Of a stretch of DNA of 64,000 bases, positions 36,128 through 44,857 are shown piece after piece; position 1 is the first letter of the stretch; every line of letters begins with the position of its first letter. The notes under the pieces are model-generated. The model saw only the letters and a program-made list of their open reading frames with translations, did no database searches and was not told the origin of the DNA. The stretch spans positions 302,159 to 366,158 of the forward strand of contig NZ_SJPY01000006.1 of assembly GCF_007860185.1 (NCBI RefSeq), given 5' to 3'. The position numbers and the translations under genes are program-made. Source of the DNA: Novipirellula aureliae. GTDB taxonomy: Bacteria; Planctomycetota; Planctomycetia; Pirellulales; Pirellulaceae.

Positions 36128-36201
36128 GTGAGCCGACGGCGCTAGCCGCGGGTATCAATTGGGCATTTCCGGGATACCCGCGGCTAGCGCCATCGGCTCA
36201 C
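36128..36201. terminator. Large inverted repeat after the DUF11 gene
   Basis: The 29-base arms at 36128-36156 and 36173-36201 pair at 28 of 29 (GTGAGCCGACGGCGCTAGCC and its reverse complement side GGCTAGCGCCATCGGCTCAC). The loop is 16 bases. It begins 30 bases after the DUF11 stop and could end transcription from either side, although there is no T-run. It is probably a mobile-type intergenic palindrome. Confidence 0.65.
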
Positions 36202-36276
36202 TTTACGGTCGCATGCGACCGAGCGATCGGCTATGGCTGTCGCCCCCTACCGAGCAACGCTACGATGCGTTTTCGT

Positions 36277-36350
36277 GTTTAACCGCGTGGGCAACGCCCC
36301 GCGTGTTTTTTGAGTGCCGAGCGCGCGACCCGATGGGCACGCGGTTTAAC
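36277..36350. repeat. Inverted repeat with 13-bp perfect arms
   Basis: GTTTAACCGCGTG at 36277-36289 and CACGCGGTTTAAC at 36338-36350 pair perfectly, with 48 bases between. The right arm ends just before the rimI stop codon, so it may act as a 3' stabilising structure for that convergent gene. Confidence 0.6.
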
Positions 36351-36351
36351 G

Positions 36352-36900
36352 TTACCCGGCCATTCGCGAGATGCGATTGTGAGGCTGGGCTAATTCGTCG
36401 GCGGTTGGCGTGTAGCGGTACTGCATCAAGTACGCGTCTTCAATGGTATCCTCATAGAAGTCACGGAGCACCGAGATAGCACGGAAGCCAATCTTCTTGA
36501 AAAACAATTGCGCTTCGAGATTCGTTTCGCGGACTTCTAGCATGATCCGGTTTCGCCGTTCCTGAGACAGTTTGCCCAGCAGCTTGTGAACCATCGAATC
36601 AGCAACCCCTCGGCGGCGAGCGTCGGGATGAACAGCGAAGTTTAAAATGTGTAGCCGATTCTTGTGCAGTTCGTAAATCATGAACCCGACCACTTTGTCG
36701 TCAAGCTCAGCAACCATGCCAATGCAATTGCGTTGGCGAAGACAACGAATAAAATCTTCTTCTGTCCAAGCGTATTCGAAACTACGATTCTCGATCGCCA
36801 ATACCGCTGGCATATCACGACGAATCATCCAACGAATGTGAACGCTGACAGATGCTTGTTTGGTATCCACGCTGGACTCCTTTCCACCGAAATGAACCAT
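36352..36900 (-). CDS. rimI: GNAT N-acetyltransferase, RimI-type
   Basis: The protein has 182 residues. The GNAT fold is clear: RRDMPAVLAIENRSFEYAWTEEDF at the N-terminal strand/helix, VVGFMIYELHKNRLHILNFAVHPDARRRGVADSMV with the acetyl-CoA binding Arg/Gly loop (RRRGVA), and LEVRETNLEAQLFFKKIGF. RimI acetylates the N-terminal Ala of ribosomal protein S18, but the family is broad. The ATG at 36900 has no clear ribosome site. The last 40 residues extend beyond the core, as in many planctomycete versions. Confidence 0.8.
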   Translation of the reverse strand: MVHFGGKESSVDTKQASVSVHIRWMIRRDMPAVLAIENRSFEYAWTEEDFIRCLRQRNCIGMVAELDDKVVGFMIYELHKNRLHILNFAVHPDARRRGVADSMVHKLLGKLSQERRNRIMLEVRETNLEAQLFFKKIGFRAISVLRDFYEDTIEDAYLMQYRYTPTADELAQPHNRISRMAG

Positions 36901-37073
36901 TTTAACTGCGAATCACTGCCATCGTGGCAATGATTGCTTGATTAAAATGCGCCGCAACCAACGACGAATCCGGAGAATAACAGAACATCCAAAATGGACC
37001 AATACAGAACGCTGCAGGTTCTGAAAGTTTTTTTGGGAAAGTGGCCCGGGCTTCTTGCATGGGGTTGGTTGCC

Positions 37074-37200
37074 TTCCCAGGCTGGAAGCCTAGGCCACGT
37101 TCCCAGGCTGGAAGCCTAGGCCACGTTCTCAGGCTGGAAGCCTTGGTTGCCTTCCCAGGCTGGAAGCCTGGGCCACATTCCTGGGCGGGAAGCCCAGGGC
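37074..37200. repeat. 26-bp tandem units with AGGCTGGAAGCCT core
   Basis: About five units of TTCCCAGGCTGGAAGCCTAG type follow each other (starts near 37074, 37100, 37126, 37153 and 37179), the later ones with substitutions. Each unit contains the palindrome AGGCT-GGA-AGCCT. Related single copies occur at 19458-19547 and 62876-62890. Confidence 0.7.
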
Positions 37201-37206
37201 AGGGTT

Positions 37207-37226
37207 AAAAGAAAAGAAAAGAAAAG
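37207..37226 (+). repeat. (AAAAG)4 pentanucleotide repeat
   Basis: Four exact AAAAG units lie between the 26-bp repeats and the hairpin at 37231. This simple sequence repeat could change length by slippage; no gene start is close. Confidence 0.8.
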
Positions 37227-37559
37227 AAACCGCGTGATGTGCGCACCATCACGCGGGCAAGCAAATCGGTTGACTGGTCTCTGCCCTCGGCGGTTACCGG
37301 CGGCGACGGTCCTTTGCGGTTGTCCTTTTCAGGTCGCCAAAGACTTTCGCGTTCGGTTTTTCGCTCCCGACGTTTGACACGGGTCGTTGCTTTGCTACAA
37401 CAAACATGCTGCATGCTTGCTCGATCGTCAAGCAAAAACGATTGCAAAACAAAGCTCCGCCTGCAAGGAGGATCATGCCACCGCTAGGGACGGCAAAGCT
37501 TAACATGCAGAGGAGCGTTGTTGGTTTTCTTAGCCATTATGGCGATGGTCAAAACGCCC

Positions 37560-37652
37560 AATCCGCTCTAGCCCCAATCCGCTCTAGCCCCAATCCGCTC
37601 TAGCCCCAATCCGCTCTAGCCCCAATCCGCTCTAGCCCCAATCCGCTCTAGC
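37560..37652 (+). repeat. 16-bp perfect tandem repeat before the kinase gene
   Basis: Five perfect copies of AATCCGCTCTAGCCCC are followed by a partial sixth (13 bases). There are no spacers, so it is not a CRISPR array. It ends 32 bases before the Ser/Thr kinase start codon, within its leader or promoter region. Confidence 0.92.
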
Positions 37653-37684
37653 GATGTCCAGCGAGACTCCAACCCGAGACACTC

Positions 37685-38725
37685 ATGCTTTCTGTATCAA
37701 GCACTGACGCACAACTTCCTTCGCCGATACCGAGCGGGTTGGATCGCTATCGTGATTACAAAGAGATTGCGCGCGGTGGCAACGGGGTATTGTACTCTGC
37801 GTTTGATCAAGTCATCGGCCGTGCCGTCGTCATTAAGGCTCTGTTGCCCTCCTATCGCCCCGACCGATCCTTCCGTCGACGTTTGCTGCGAGAAGCCCGA
37901 GTCACCGCGCTTCTACAACATCCCGGGACCGTCGCGGTGTATGACATCGGTGAAGACGAGGAACTAGGGATTTACTACATCATGCAGCGGATTTCGGGCG
38001 AGAGTTTCTTCGATGTGCTGCGCAGTATCGCACGACGCGAGCCGGATGCCGAAGAGGCTTACCCGCTAAGACGAAGGATCGAGATTGTCCACAATGTTTG
38101 TCAAACATTAGCATCTGCACATGCTCGCGGCGTGATCCATCGCGACGTCAAGCCTGGCAATATCTGGGTCGGTAATTTCGGTGAAGTCCTGCTGCTCGAC
38201 TGGGGGGCAGCCAAGGTATGGGGGGAAGCCTCTTTCCCGAGCGATTCGAAGTTGCCACCCGCTCGCCGCCGACATGTAATCGAAGATTCCTTGTCGACCG
38301 AATTGGTCAAGCACCAATCGACGAATTATGACCTGCCGCCATTGACACCCGCCCAGCAATTGATTGGAACGCCAACCTACATGTCGCCCGAGCAAATCGG
38401 CAATCGGGACATCGACGACCGCAGCGATATTTTTTCAGCCGGAGTGTGTCTCTACGAAGCGATGGCGATTGCCGAGCCCTTTCGAGGCAAAGACGAAGAG
38501 GACACGTTTGACAATATCTGTTCACGCCAACCAACACCGCCGAGTCAGCGTTCACCCGATCGCGGTATCCCCCCACAAGGCGATCTTGTCTTTGCCAAGG
38601 CGACTAGCAAGCAGGCTTCCAATCGCTACCAAACGATGCATGAATTCATTGCAGATCTTGAATCACTTCGCGACCATTGCGAGTTGCCATCGCACGCCAA
38701 ATCGGCAAATCAATCGAATCGGTAA
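37685..38725 (+). CDS. Soluble eukaryote-like Ser/Thr protein kinase
   Basis: The protein has 346 residues. The kinase domain covers about 20-335: Gly-loop IARGGNGVLYSAF (third Gly replaced), VAIK-type Lys in VVIKALL, catalytic loop VIHRDVKPGN, DFG replaced by DWG in LLLDWGAAK, and activation-segment end GTPTYMSPEQIGN. An insert of about 40 residues lies between DWG and the TPTYMSPE motif. There is no membrane helix or sensor domain. The 16-bp repeat array lies just upstream. Its last 80 bases overlap the end of the DUF1559 gene on the opposite strand. Confidence 0.93.
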   Translation: MLSVSSTDAQLPSPIPSGLDRYRDYKEIARGGNGVLYSAFDQVIGRAVVIKALLPSYRPDRSFRRRLLREARVTALLQHPGTVAVYDIGEDEELGIYYIMQRISGESFFDVLRSIARREPDAEEAYPLRRRIEIVHNVCQTLASAHARGVIHRDVKPGNIWVGNFGEVLLLDWGAAKVWGEASFPSDSKLPPARRRHVIEDSLSTELVKHQSTNYDLPPLTPAQQLIGTPTYMSPEQIGNRDIDDRSDIFSAGVCLYEAMAIAEPFRGKDEEDTFDNICSRQPTPPSQRSPDRGIPPQGDLVFAKATSKQASNRYQTMHEFIADLESLRDHCELPSHAKSANQSNR

Positions 38726-39656
38726 CCGACGCGACACTGCCGTCGACTTTGGCGGTGTTTACGAGCCCGACGTGATGACTTCGCGATGTGATGATCGCGT
38801 AAGTCGGGTTGCCAACCGAACCATTCTTGCCCTCTTGCCAAGAATTGAAGTCGGTTTGCTCATACGTTTGATTGCCATTGGTAAACGATACGTTGCTGTT
38901 GGGCGGCATCGCCGCAGTGAACCCCGTGTGATGAACGCGTCCATCAGGCCATTCGGTGTGCCCGGTATCCTTGAACTGGTCACCACTGGCGACGATCGCT
39001 TCGGCTTCGCTTTGGTTCGCAGGGATGGTTGTCGATGCGGGGCCCCCATTGCGTTGATAGGGTGTCCACGCTTTGACCTCGGCAATCAACAACGTGTGGC
39101 TGGTTCCGTCAAGGCAATCCCGGAAATCGAGAAACCGATTGGGGAAAAACATGCCGTCGCCCCCCTTCTGCGTCGATGGGTCATAAACAAACCAACGTCC
39201 AAAGTTGAATCCGTAGTTCGTTGGATAGAGGGCCGGTCGATTGTCCGAAAAAGTACGCACTTGGTCGCTGAGGGGATCGCTGGGGCAAGCAAAGACCGGG
39301 ATCTTTACCCCGTCGATGGCGGACTGGTTATCCCACGCGATCGACAAATCGACCCTGTCGAAAACGTTTTCCTGTTCAAGGAATGGCAAGATCCGACCAT
39401 GGACGCCCCAGGATCCGTTGTTACCCGTTGTCGTCGTGTCAAGATCAACAATCGCGGAAGGTGGAAAACTCTTGAAGGCGCTTTGATAGTTGTGGCAAGC
39501 CAATGCGATTTGTTTGAGATGGTTGCTGCACTGCATCCGTCGAGCGGCCTCGCGGGCGGCTTGCACCGCAGGCAAAAGCAGACCGACGAGAACGCCGATA
39601 ATGGCGATCACGACAAGGAGTTCGACGAGTGTAAATGCAGTACGCTTGGTTGACAT
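38646..39656 (-). CDS. DUF1559 prepilin-like protein
   Basis: The protein has 336 residues from the ATG at 39656, where AAGAAGAGA lies upstream; the longer frame to 39809 is unlikely. The prepilin motif RTA, then FTLVELLVVIAIIGVLVGLL, then LPAVQAAREAARR, opens the protein. The body has the family landmarks CHNYQSAFKSFPPSA, WGVHGRILPFLEQ and a C-terminal SRSHHVGLVNTAKVDGSV and WRAMATRNGREV. It is a second, distinct copy relative to 16257. The 3' end overlaps the kinase gene by 80 bases in antisense. Function is unknown; it is exported by a prepilin-type route. Confidence 0.9.
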   Translation of the reverse strand: MSTKRTAFTLVELLVVIAIIGVLVGLLLPAVQAAREAARRMQCSNHLKQIALACHNYQSAFKSFPPSAIVDLDTTTTGNNGSWGVHGRILPFLEQENVFDRVDLSIAWDNQSAIDGVKIPVFACPSDPLSDQVRTFSDNRPALYPTNYGFNFGRWFVYDPSTQKGGDGMFFPNRFLDFRDCLDGTSHTLLIAEVKAWTPYQRNGGPASTTIPANQSEAEAIVASGDQFKDTGHTEWPDGRVHHTGFTAAMPPNSNVSFTNGNQTYEQTDFNSWQEGKNGSVGNPTYAIITSRSHHVGLVNTAKVDGSVASVTDSIDLPIWRAMATRNGREVIQDLQ

Positions 39657-39690
39657 TGAAATCTCTTCTTCTCGTTTTTGTGTGAGACTG

Positions 39691-39754
39691 GTTGGAACGT
39701 GGGCTTTCGCCGATTCACGCTTCTTACGGAATCGCCTAAAGGCTGGACTCCAAC
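39691..39754. repeat. Imperfect hairpin / GGCTTT...CGCCTAAAGG repeat, copy 2
   Basis: The segment is bounded by GTTGGA and TCCAAC and contains GGCTTTCGCCGATTCACGC and ATCGCCTAAAGGCTGG. It resembles 28809-28845 and, more weakly, 50459-50556. It lies in the leader of the DUF1559 gene and upstream of the divergent kinase gene. Confidence 0.55.
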
Positions 39755-39875
39755 GTTGCAATCGAATGCGGATGCGGACAACCGTAGTCCCCTTGGTTTT
39801 AAACTGCAATTGGCGACGTCATTTTCGTCTCAAGTGGCGGATTTTCCGCCGTCGAAGATTCGTTAGAATCAGTGT

Positions 39876-41303
39876 GTGAACATGCAACTCTCCTATCGAT
39901 CGCTTCGTCTACGGCTACTCGTTCCGATTCTTGCAACCGCGATGTTGGCCGCTCTGCTCGTTTCGGCGGCATCCTACTTTCTCGGTAACCGCTGGGCCGA
40001 CGAGCAATTGCGAGATCGCTTCACGGGTATCCAGAAAACGATCGCGGATTCTCGCTTCCCACTGAACGGTCGGGTGCTCGACTTGCTGGCCGAATTGACT
40101 CGAACGGAGCTAATCGCTTTTGATGAAAACGAAAAGATTCGCTATTCGACGGTTGGAATGGGGAGCGAGCAAGAACAGGTTGTTGAGGCCCGAAAGACGA
40201 GTGGTGCAAAACAGATTTCCCTCGCCATCGACATGACAAACGGTGACGCTGAAAAGAAATACCGTCTCTTGACTTTTTCGACGGTCGGGGGGGCGTCGCG
40301 GCCTGATCGCGTCGCCAGTATCGCAGTGCTTTTTGACGAAGCCCATTTCGAGGCGACTCGCCGTCGTGCTTCGGTCCTAGCCCTCGCAACGGGTTTGTCG
40401 ACCATTTTTGCGCTCAGCTCCATCACATTGTTTTTGACTTCGCGTTTGGTAGGACGTATCCGCAAACTGCAACGACGGGTCGAAAAGGTTGCGGATGGTG
40501 ACTTCACCTCAACGGTGTCGGACCACATCGGCGATGAGATCGGACAACTCGGCCAAGCGGTCGATTCAATGGCGGGCCAACTTGATACCCTATGGAAGCG
40601 AATCCACAGCCAACATCGAGAAAAGCTGCTCCACAAGATTGCAAGTGGAATGGCACACCAACTTCGCAACAGTCTAACCGGGGCGCGAATGGCAGTGGAG
40701 CTGCATGCTGCGGATTGCAATTCTTCCGACGACGAAGGGATCCGCGTCGCCATTCGTCAAATTGAATTGTCCGAAGACTATGTCCGCCGATTGCTACTCG
40801 CGCAATCGGGAAAACAGGACAAAGACCGACCCGCAAGGGTGATGATTTGTTTTGAAGATATCCGGATGAGTCTTTCGCCAATTGTTCAGCATCTTCGAGT
40901 CGAAATGGATTGGCATATCGGTGATTCTGTAGAAGACGTGGTGATCTCCGATGGCCCCTCATGGACCGCCGCGGTCACCAATCTGATTGACAATGCGATT
41001 CATGCAAGTCGAGAGGTATCGGTTTTGCTGGAAAAAATCGAAGGCGACCCCACGACCGGTGCGGTTCCGCTGTTGCGCGTGGTCGTCAGCGATCGTGGAC
41101 CAGGGATTGACCAATCGATTGCGGCGGAGTTGTTCGAGCCCTTCGTGACGTCAAAACCCGAAGGGATGGGGCTAGGATTGTCGGTTGTCCATCGCACCGC
41201 GGAACGGTTTGGTGGGCAAGTACGTTTTCGACGCAAAGGTGAGCGAACGATCTTTGAATTGGACGTTCCAATCGTGGACGAAGCAGGGGAGAAAACAGAA
41301 TGA
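39876..41303 (+). CDS. Membrane sensor histidine kinase, second pair
   Basis: The protein has 475 residues from GTG 39876 (or ATG 39882). It has a TM helix (about 13-33), an extracytoplasmic sensor of about 135 residues, a second TM (about 167-190), and HAMP with RIRKLQRRVEKVADGDF. In the HisKA region His261 lies in ASGMAHQLRNSLTGA, a less usual H-Q-L-R-N box. The ATPase domain has NLIDNAIHAS, VSDRGPGI, LFEPFVTSK and GMGLGLSVV. The regulator gene starts inside its stop region (ATGA), so the two work as a pair. The signal is unknown. Confidence 0.93.
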   Translation: MNMQLSYRSLRLRLLVPILATAMLAALLVSAASYFLGNRWADEQLRDRFTGIQKTIADSRFPLNGRVLDLLAELTRTELIAFDENEKIRYSTVGMGSEQEQVVEARKTSGAKQISLAIDMTNGDAEKKYRLLTFSTVGGASRPDRVASIAVLFDEAHFEATRRRASVLALATGLSTIFALSSITLFLTSRLVGRIRKLQRRVEKVADGDFTSTVSDHIGDEIGQLGQAVDSMAGQLDTLWKRIHSQHREKLLHKIASGMAHQLRNSLTGARMAVELHAADCNSSDDEGIRVAIRQIELSEDYVRRLLLAQSGKQDKDRPARVMICFEDIRMSLSPIVQHLRVEMDWHIGDSVEDVVISDGPSWTAAVTNLIDNAIHASREVSVLLEKIEGDPTTGAVPLLRVVVSDRGPGIDQSIAAELFEPFVTSKPEGMGLGLSVVHRTAERFGGQVRFRRKGERTIFELDVPIVDEAGEKTE

Positions 41304-42712
41304 ACGCTACGGTACTTGTTGTTGACGATGAACCCTCTATTTGCTGGGCTTTCGAGCGTATGCTGCAAGGCGAGGGGCACCACGTGCTCACCGCGTCGTC
41401 GGCGGAAGAAGGGCTCCGCTTGGCAAACAAACACCCGGTCGACCTGGTCATCCTCGACGTTCGATTGCCGAACGAGGACGGCATTTCTGCATTGCCAAAG
41501 TTCTTAGCCGCTACCGACAATGCCCCGGTCGTGATCATCACCGCTTTTGGTGATTTGGAAACCGCCGTGGCGGCGGTCAAAAATGGTGCAACCGATTATT
41601 TGACCAAGCCGTTCAAACTCGAAGATGCACTGCGGATTTGCCGTACCTGTTTGCGAACGTCGTTTCGTTCAACAGCCCCTGTTGCGACTCAGTCGATGAA
41701 TAGGGATGGTTCCGTCCTGATTGGCAAGTCGCAGGCGATGCAGTTTGTGTTTCGCCAGATTGCTTTGGTTGCCGATAGCGATTTGTCGGTCCTGTTGACT
41801 GGCGAAACAGGGACAGGCAAAGAGTTGGTCTCCGAAGCCATTCATCGGCACAGTCGCCGATCGAGTAAACCGTACATCGCGATCGCACCGGTTGCTTTAA
41901 ACCCTGACTTAATCGAGAGCGAACTTTTTGGCCATGTCAAAGGAGCGTTTACGGGGGCGGCAGAGGATCGTGCTGGTTTGTTCGAGCAAGCGGATGGTGG
42001 CACCGTATTGTTGGATGAAATTGGCGATTTGCCTCCTGCAATTCAGGTCAAACTGTTGCGGGTTTTAGAACAAGGTGAGTATTGCCGAGTCGGTGAGTTC
42101 AAGCCGCGACGTGCGAATGTCCGCATTTTGGCAGCGACTCATCGCGATTTACAAAACGCGTGTCGAATGGGCCGTTTTCGTGAGGATTTGTTTCATCGAC
42201 TTGCGGGCGTGCAAATTCATCTGCCACCGCTGAGGCAAAGAATCGAAGACATCGGCCCGCTCTGCCTACATTTCCTCACGGCGATGGACTATGCTGCTGC
42301 GGATGCCGCGATCGATGATGAGTTGCTCGCGGAACTTCAACAACTTGATTGGTACGGTAACATTCGTGAGCTGAAGAATGCGGTTGCTCATGCAGCCGTC
42401 GTCGCCCGGGGACGCCCGTTATCGATCGACGATTTTCCTTCGCAAATGGGACTTGTTGCAAAGCCTCGGCAGGCAACCGATCAGCCAACGGCTTCCATTG
42501 AGGAGGTGATTCGGGAGTGGGCGGAGCAGCAGCTTGAGGCGGAGGAATCGGCATCCGCACCCCTGCATCCAGAACTGTTAAGTCTCATTGAACCAGTGCT
42601 TTTTCAGGCGGTTCTCGATCATACCGGTGGCAACCGGGCAAAGGCGGCCCAGCGACTTGGCATTCATCGTGGAACACTGCGCGATCGATTGAAACTGTAT
42701 CGGATGGATTAG
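41300..42712 (+). CDS. NtrC-family sigma-54 activator response regulator
   Basis: The protein has 470 residues. The receiver carries Asp53 (LVILDVRLP). The AAA+ domain has Walker A GETGTGKE, the canonical sigma-54 contact loop GAFTGA, Walker B-like VLLDEIGD and [13 protein letters not shown] Fis-type HTH ends the protein ([19 protein letters not shown]). Phosphorylation by the coupled kinase would drive transcription from -24/-12 promoters. The start overlaps the kinase gene by four bases. A palindromic element follows after 33 bases. Confidence 0.95.
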   Translation: MNATVLVVDDEPSICWAFERMLQGEGHHVLTASSAEEGLRLANKHPVDLVILDVRLPNEDGISALPKFLAATDNAPVVIITAFGDLETAVAAVKNGATDYLTKPFKLEDALRICRTCLRTSFRSTAPVATQSMNRDGSVLIGKSQAMQFVFRQIALVADSDLSVLLTGETGTGKELVSEAIHRHSRRSSKPYIAIAPVALNPDLIESELFGHVKGAFTGAAEDRAGLFEQADGGTVLLDEIGDLPPAIQVKLLRVLEQGEYCRVGEFKPRRANVRILAATHRDLQNACRMGRFREDLFHRLAGVQIHLPPLRQRIEDIGPLCLHFLTAMDYAAADAAIDDELLAELQQLDWYGNIRELKNAVAHAAVVARGRPLSIDDFPSQMGLVAKPRQATDQPTASIEEVIREWAEQQLEAEESASAPLHPELLSLIEPVLFQAVLDHTGGNRAKAAQRLGIHRGTLRDRLKLYRMD

Positions 42713-42745
42713 GCTATGCAACGGTTAAGATCCAGCGGTGTTCGA

Positions 42746-42798
42746 TAGTGGATCGGTTAAAGATCCCCGGGCCGCAAGATCTTTAACAAGATCCACCA
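42746..42798. repeat. Palindromic intergenic element, copy 4
   Basis: The arms TAGTGGATCGGTTAAAGATC and GATCTTTAACAAGATCCACC flank a GC-rich centre (CCCGGGCCGCAA). It lies between the convergent NtrC and tyrS genes, ending 15 bases from the tyrS stop. It is the same family as 7452, 17179 and 28867. Confidence 0.85.
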
Positions 42799-42813
42799 CC
42801 TTAATTCGTCAGT

Positions 42814-44091
42814 TTACGAACGGAATCGCAACAGGGCATACTTTCGTTTCCCGCGTCTCAGTACCATCACCGTCTCGCTCGCCAAATCGGCCTCGCTCAA
42901 CCGATGGTTCATGTCGGAAACCCGTCGATTGTTCAGATAGACGCTTCCCTCTTTGATCGATCGTCTCGCTTCGCTGCCGCTGCTGACGAGTCCCGCGGTT
43001 TGCAACGCGTCGATGATCCAAAGCCCTTCGCCTGATAGGGATTTTCGATCCGCTTCACTGCTGGGCACATCGGCAAAGATTTGGCTCAACTGGGCATCGG
43101 TCGCTTTTTCAATTTCACCACCAAACAGAATACGCGTTGCTCGCTCGGCGGATGTTATCCCTTCTTCACCGTGAACGAGCCGTGTCATGTAGCTGGCCAA
43201 ACGTTTCTGAGCGGCTCGGCGGCCTGGGTCCGCTGCCGTTTGCTCGCCGAGCGAATCGTATTCGTCTCGCTCGATCTCGGTCAGGTAGGCGATGCACCGC
43301 ATCACGTCCGCATCTTCGACATTGATCCAGTACTGGTAGAACTCGTAGGGACTGGTTCGGTCGGGATCGAGCCAGACCGCTCCTTTTTCGGTTTTGCCCA
43401 TTTTGCGTCCGTCGCTGGTGGTCAAAAGCGGAGCGGTCAAACCGAACAATGGTTTGCCCAGCATGCGGCGACCAAGATCAATGCCGGCGGTAATGTTGCC
43501 CCATTGGTCGCTGCCGCCTGCCTGAATGCGGCAATCGTGCTCGCGGCACAGGTGGACAAAGTCGTAGGCCTGCAAAAGCATGTAGCTAAATTCGGTATAG
43601 CTCAGGCCTGCTTCACTCTCTAGCCGCGACCGAACCGACTCCTTGCCCATCATCGCACCAACGGGAAAGTTTTTGCCGACATCACGCAAAAATTCGAGGT
43701 AGGAGTATCCCTTCATCCAATCGAAGTTGTTGAGTAGCTTTGCTCCACTATCGCCATCAAAGTCGAGGAACTGCTGCATTTGTTTACCGACTCCCTCCAC
43801 GTTGGCCTGCAACTGTTCAGCGGATAACAGGTTCCGTTCTTCGCTCTTTCCGCTGGGGTCTCCGATCATTCCAGTGGCCCCTCCGACCAATGCGATCGGG
43901 CGATGTCCGGCGCGTTGGAACCGCCTGAGCATCATCACTTGCATGAGATGTCCGACGTGTAGACTCGACGCCGTCGGATCGAAGCCGATATAGATCGTTT
44001 GAGGCTCTTTCGCTAGCAGTTTTCCAAGTTCGGCTTCGTCGGTCGTTTGGTGGATCAATCCTCGCCAACGGAGGTCTTCGATTAAGTTCAT
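42814..44091 (-). CDS. tyrS: Tyrosyl-tRNA synthetase
   Basis: The protein has 425 residues from the ATG at 44091; the longer in-frame region to 44235 overlaps ispD. This class I synthetase charges tRNA-Tyr. It shows YIGFDPTASSLHVGHL with the HIGH-type motif (residues 45-48), the tyrosine-binding region (EFSYMLLQAYDFVHLC, GGSDQWGNITAGIDLGRR) and KMGKTE as the KMSKS loop. The C-terminal S4 RNA-binding domain ends the protein (SVYLNNRRVSDMNHRL). The start is four bases after the ispD stop, so the two are likely one operon. Confidence 0.96.
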   Translation of the reverse strand: MNLIEDLRWRGLIHQTTDEAELGKLLAKEPQTIYIGFDPTASSLHVGHLMQVMMLRRFQRAGHRPIALVGGATGMIGDPSGKSEERNLLSAEQLQANVEGVGKQMQQFLDFDGDSGAKLLNNFDWMKGYSYLEFLRDVGKNFPVGAMMGKESVRSRLESEAGLSYTEFSYMLLQAYDFVHLCREHDCRIQAGGSDQWGNITAGIDLGRRMLGKPLFGLTAPLLTTSDGRKMGKTEKGAVWLDPDRTSPYEFYQYWINVEDADVMRCIAYLTEIERDEYDSLGEQTAADPGRRAAQKRLASYMTRLVHGEEGITSAERATRILFGGEIEKATDAQLSQIFADVPSSEADRKSLSGEGLWIIDALQTAGLVSSGSEARRSIKEGSVYLNNRRVSDMNHRLSEADLASETVMVLRRGKRKYALLRFRS

Positions 44092-44095
44092 TGTA

Positions 44096-44857
44096 TTACT
44101 TGTTCGTGGGGGACAATCGGGCCATGATCGCTTCTGCGATGCGTAGATCCTCGGGATGTGTGATTTTGATGTTGTCGCTACTTCCGGAGACGATTGCAAC
44201 CGGATGACCGATTCGCTCAACCAATTGGGCATCATCGGTTGCTGGATAGCCTCGATGCCGGTCGTAAGCTAACCGCAGCAAATCGAGCCGAAACACTTGT
44301 GGGGTTTGGGCAACCCAAAGCTCGCTTCGGTCGACGGTTACGCAACGATCGTTCGCGATAAGATCTCCTGCGGCGTTCGGCGTCGCGCGAACCGCTCGCT
44401 TGAGCGTACCGGTGACGGGCGTAGCCAAAATTGCGGCTCCCGTGGCGGTCAGCGCCGCAAAAATAGAGGATAGATCGGGGTCACCTATGAGCGGGCGTGC
44501 CGCATCGTGAATTGCCACGTACTCGATCGCCGCATCGTCGCCGATTGCTTCAAGCCCGCTGCGGACACTATCGGTTCGCTCTTGACCGCCTAAAACCCAT
44601 TCAATTTTCTTCGCATCAAGAAAAGCGGTGTAGTCGTTTTGGAAAATCGTTCGGTCGGATTCGGAGACCGCGACAATGAGTCGCCCGATTTCAGGCCGAC
44701 CGAGCAAAGCCATGGCGGAATGTACCCAGATCGGTACTCCTCGAATCGTCGCAAACAGTTTATTTTGGTGGCTTCCGAATCGACGACCGCTGCCCGCCGC
44801 CGGCAAAATCGCCGCAATCGTGCCATTTTTCGGCATGCTGGGGGCTGAGCGTGTCAT
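44096..44857 (-). CDS. ispD: 2-C-methyl-D-erythritol 4-phosphate cytidylyltransferase
   Basis: The protein has 253 residues. IspD makes CDP-methylerythritol in the non-mevalonate isoprenoid pathway. The nucleotide-binding start AAILPAAGSGRRFGSHQNKLF with the conserved Arg and Lys, VLGGQERTDSVRSGLEAI, VAIHDAARPLI and the end DDAQLVERIGHPVAIVSGSSDNIKIT with HPED are all present. A 100-bp leader separates it from the divergent gene at 45017. It is the first gene of ispD-tyrS. Confidence 0.95.
   Translation of the reverse strand: MTRSAPSMPKNGTIAAILPAAGSGRRFGSHQNKLFATIRGVPIWVHSAMALLGRPEIGRLIVAVSESDRTIFQNDYTAFLDAKKIEWVLGGQERTDSVRSGLEAIGDDAAIEYVAIHDAARPLIGDPDLSSIFAALTATGAAILATPVTGTLKRAVRATPNAAGDLIANDRCVTVDRSELWVAQTPQVFRLDLLRLAYDRHRGYPATDDAQLVERIGHPVAIVSGSSDNIKITHPEDLRIAEAIMARLSPTNK

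Larger units (their letters stand above)
36901..37684. other. Long repeat-rich intergenic region upstream of the kinase
   Basis: No convincing gene lies in these 784 bases. In order they hold: five 26-base units with core AGGCTGGAAGCCT (37074-37200), a (AAAAG)4 microsatellite (37207-37226), a perfect 9-bp-stem hairpin (37231-37255, CGCGTGATG/CATCACGCG), about 300 ordinary bases, and a 16-bp tandem repeat (37560-37652) ending 32 bases before the kinase start. Frames on either strand do not look coding. Confidence 0.6.

Noticed and set aside
37560-37652. CRISPR-like repeat array
   Set aside because: The 16-bp units are directly adjacent with no spacers and no cas genes are present.
38364-39653. 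429-residue plus-strand frame opposite the DUF1559 gene
   Set aside because: It is antisense to a clear DUF1559 protein and overlaps the kinase gene in another frame.
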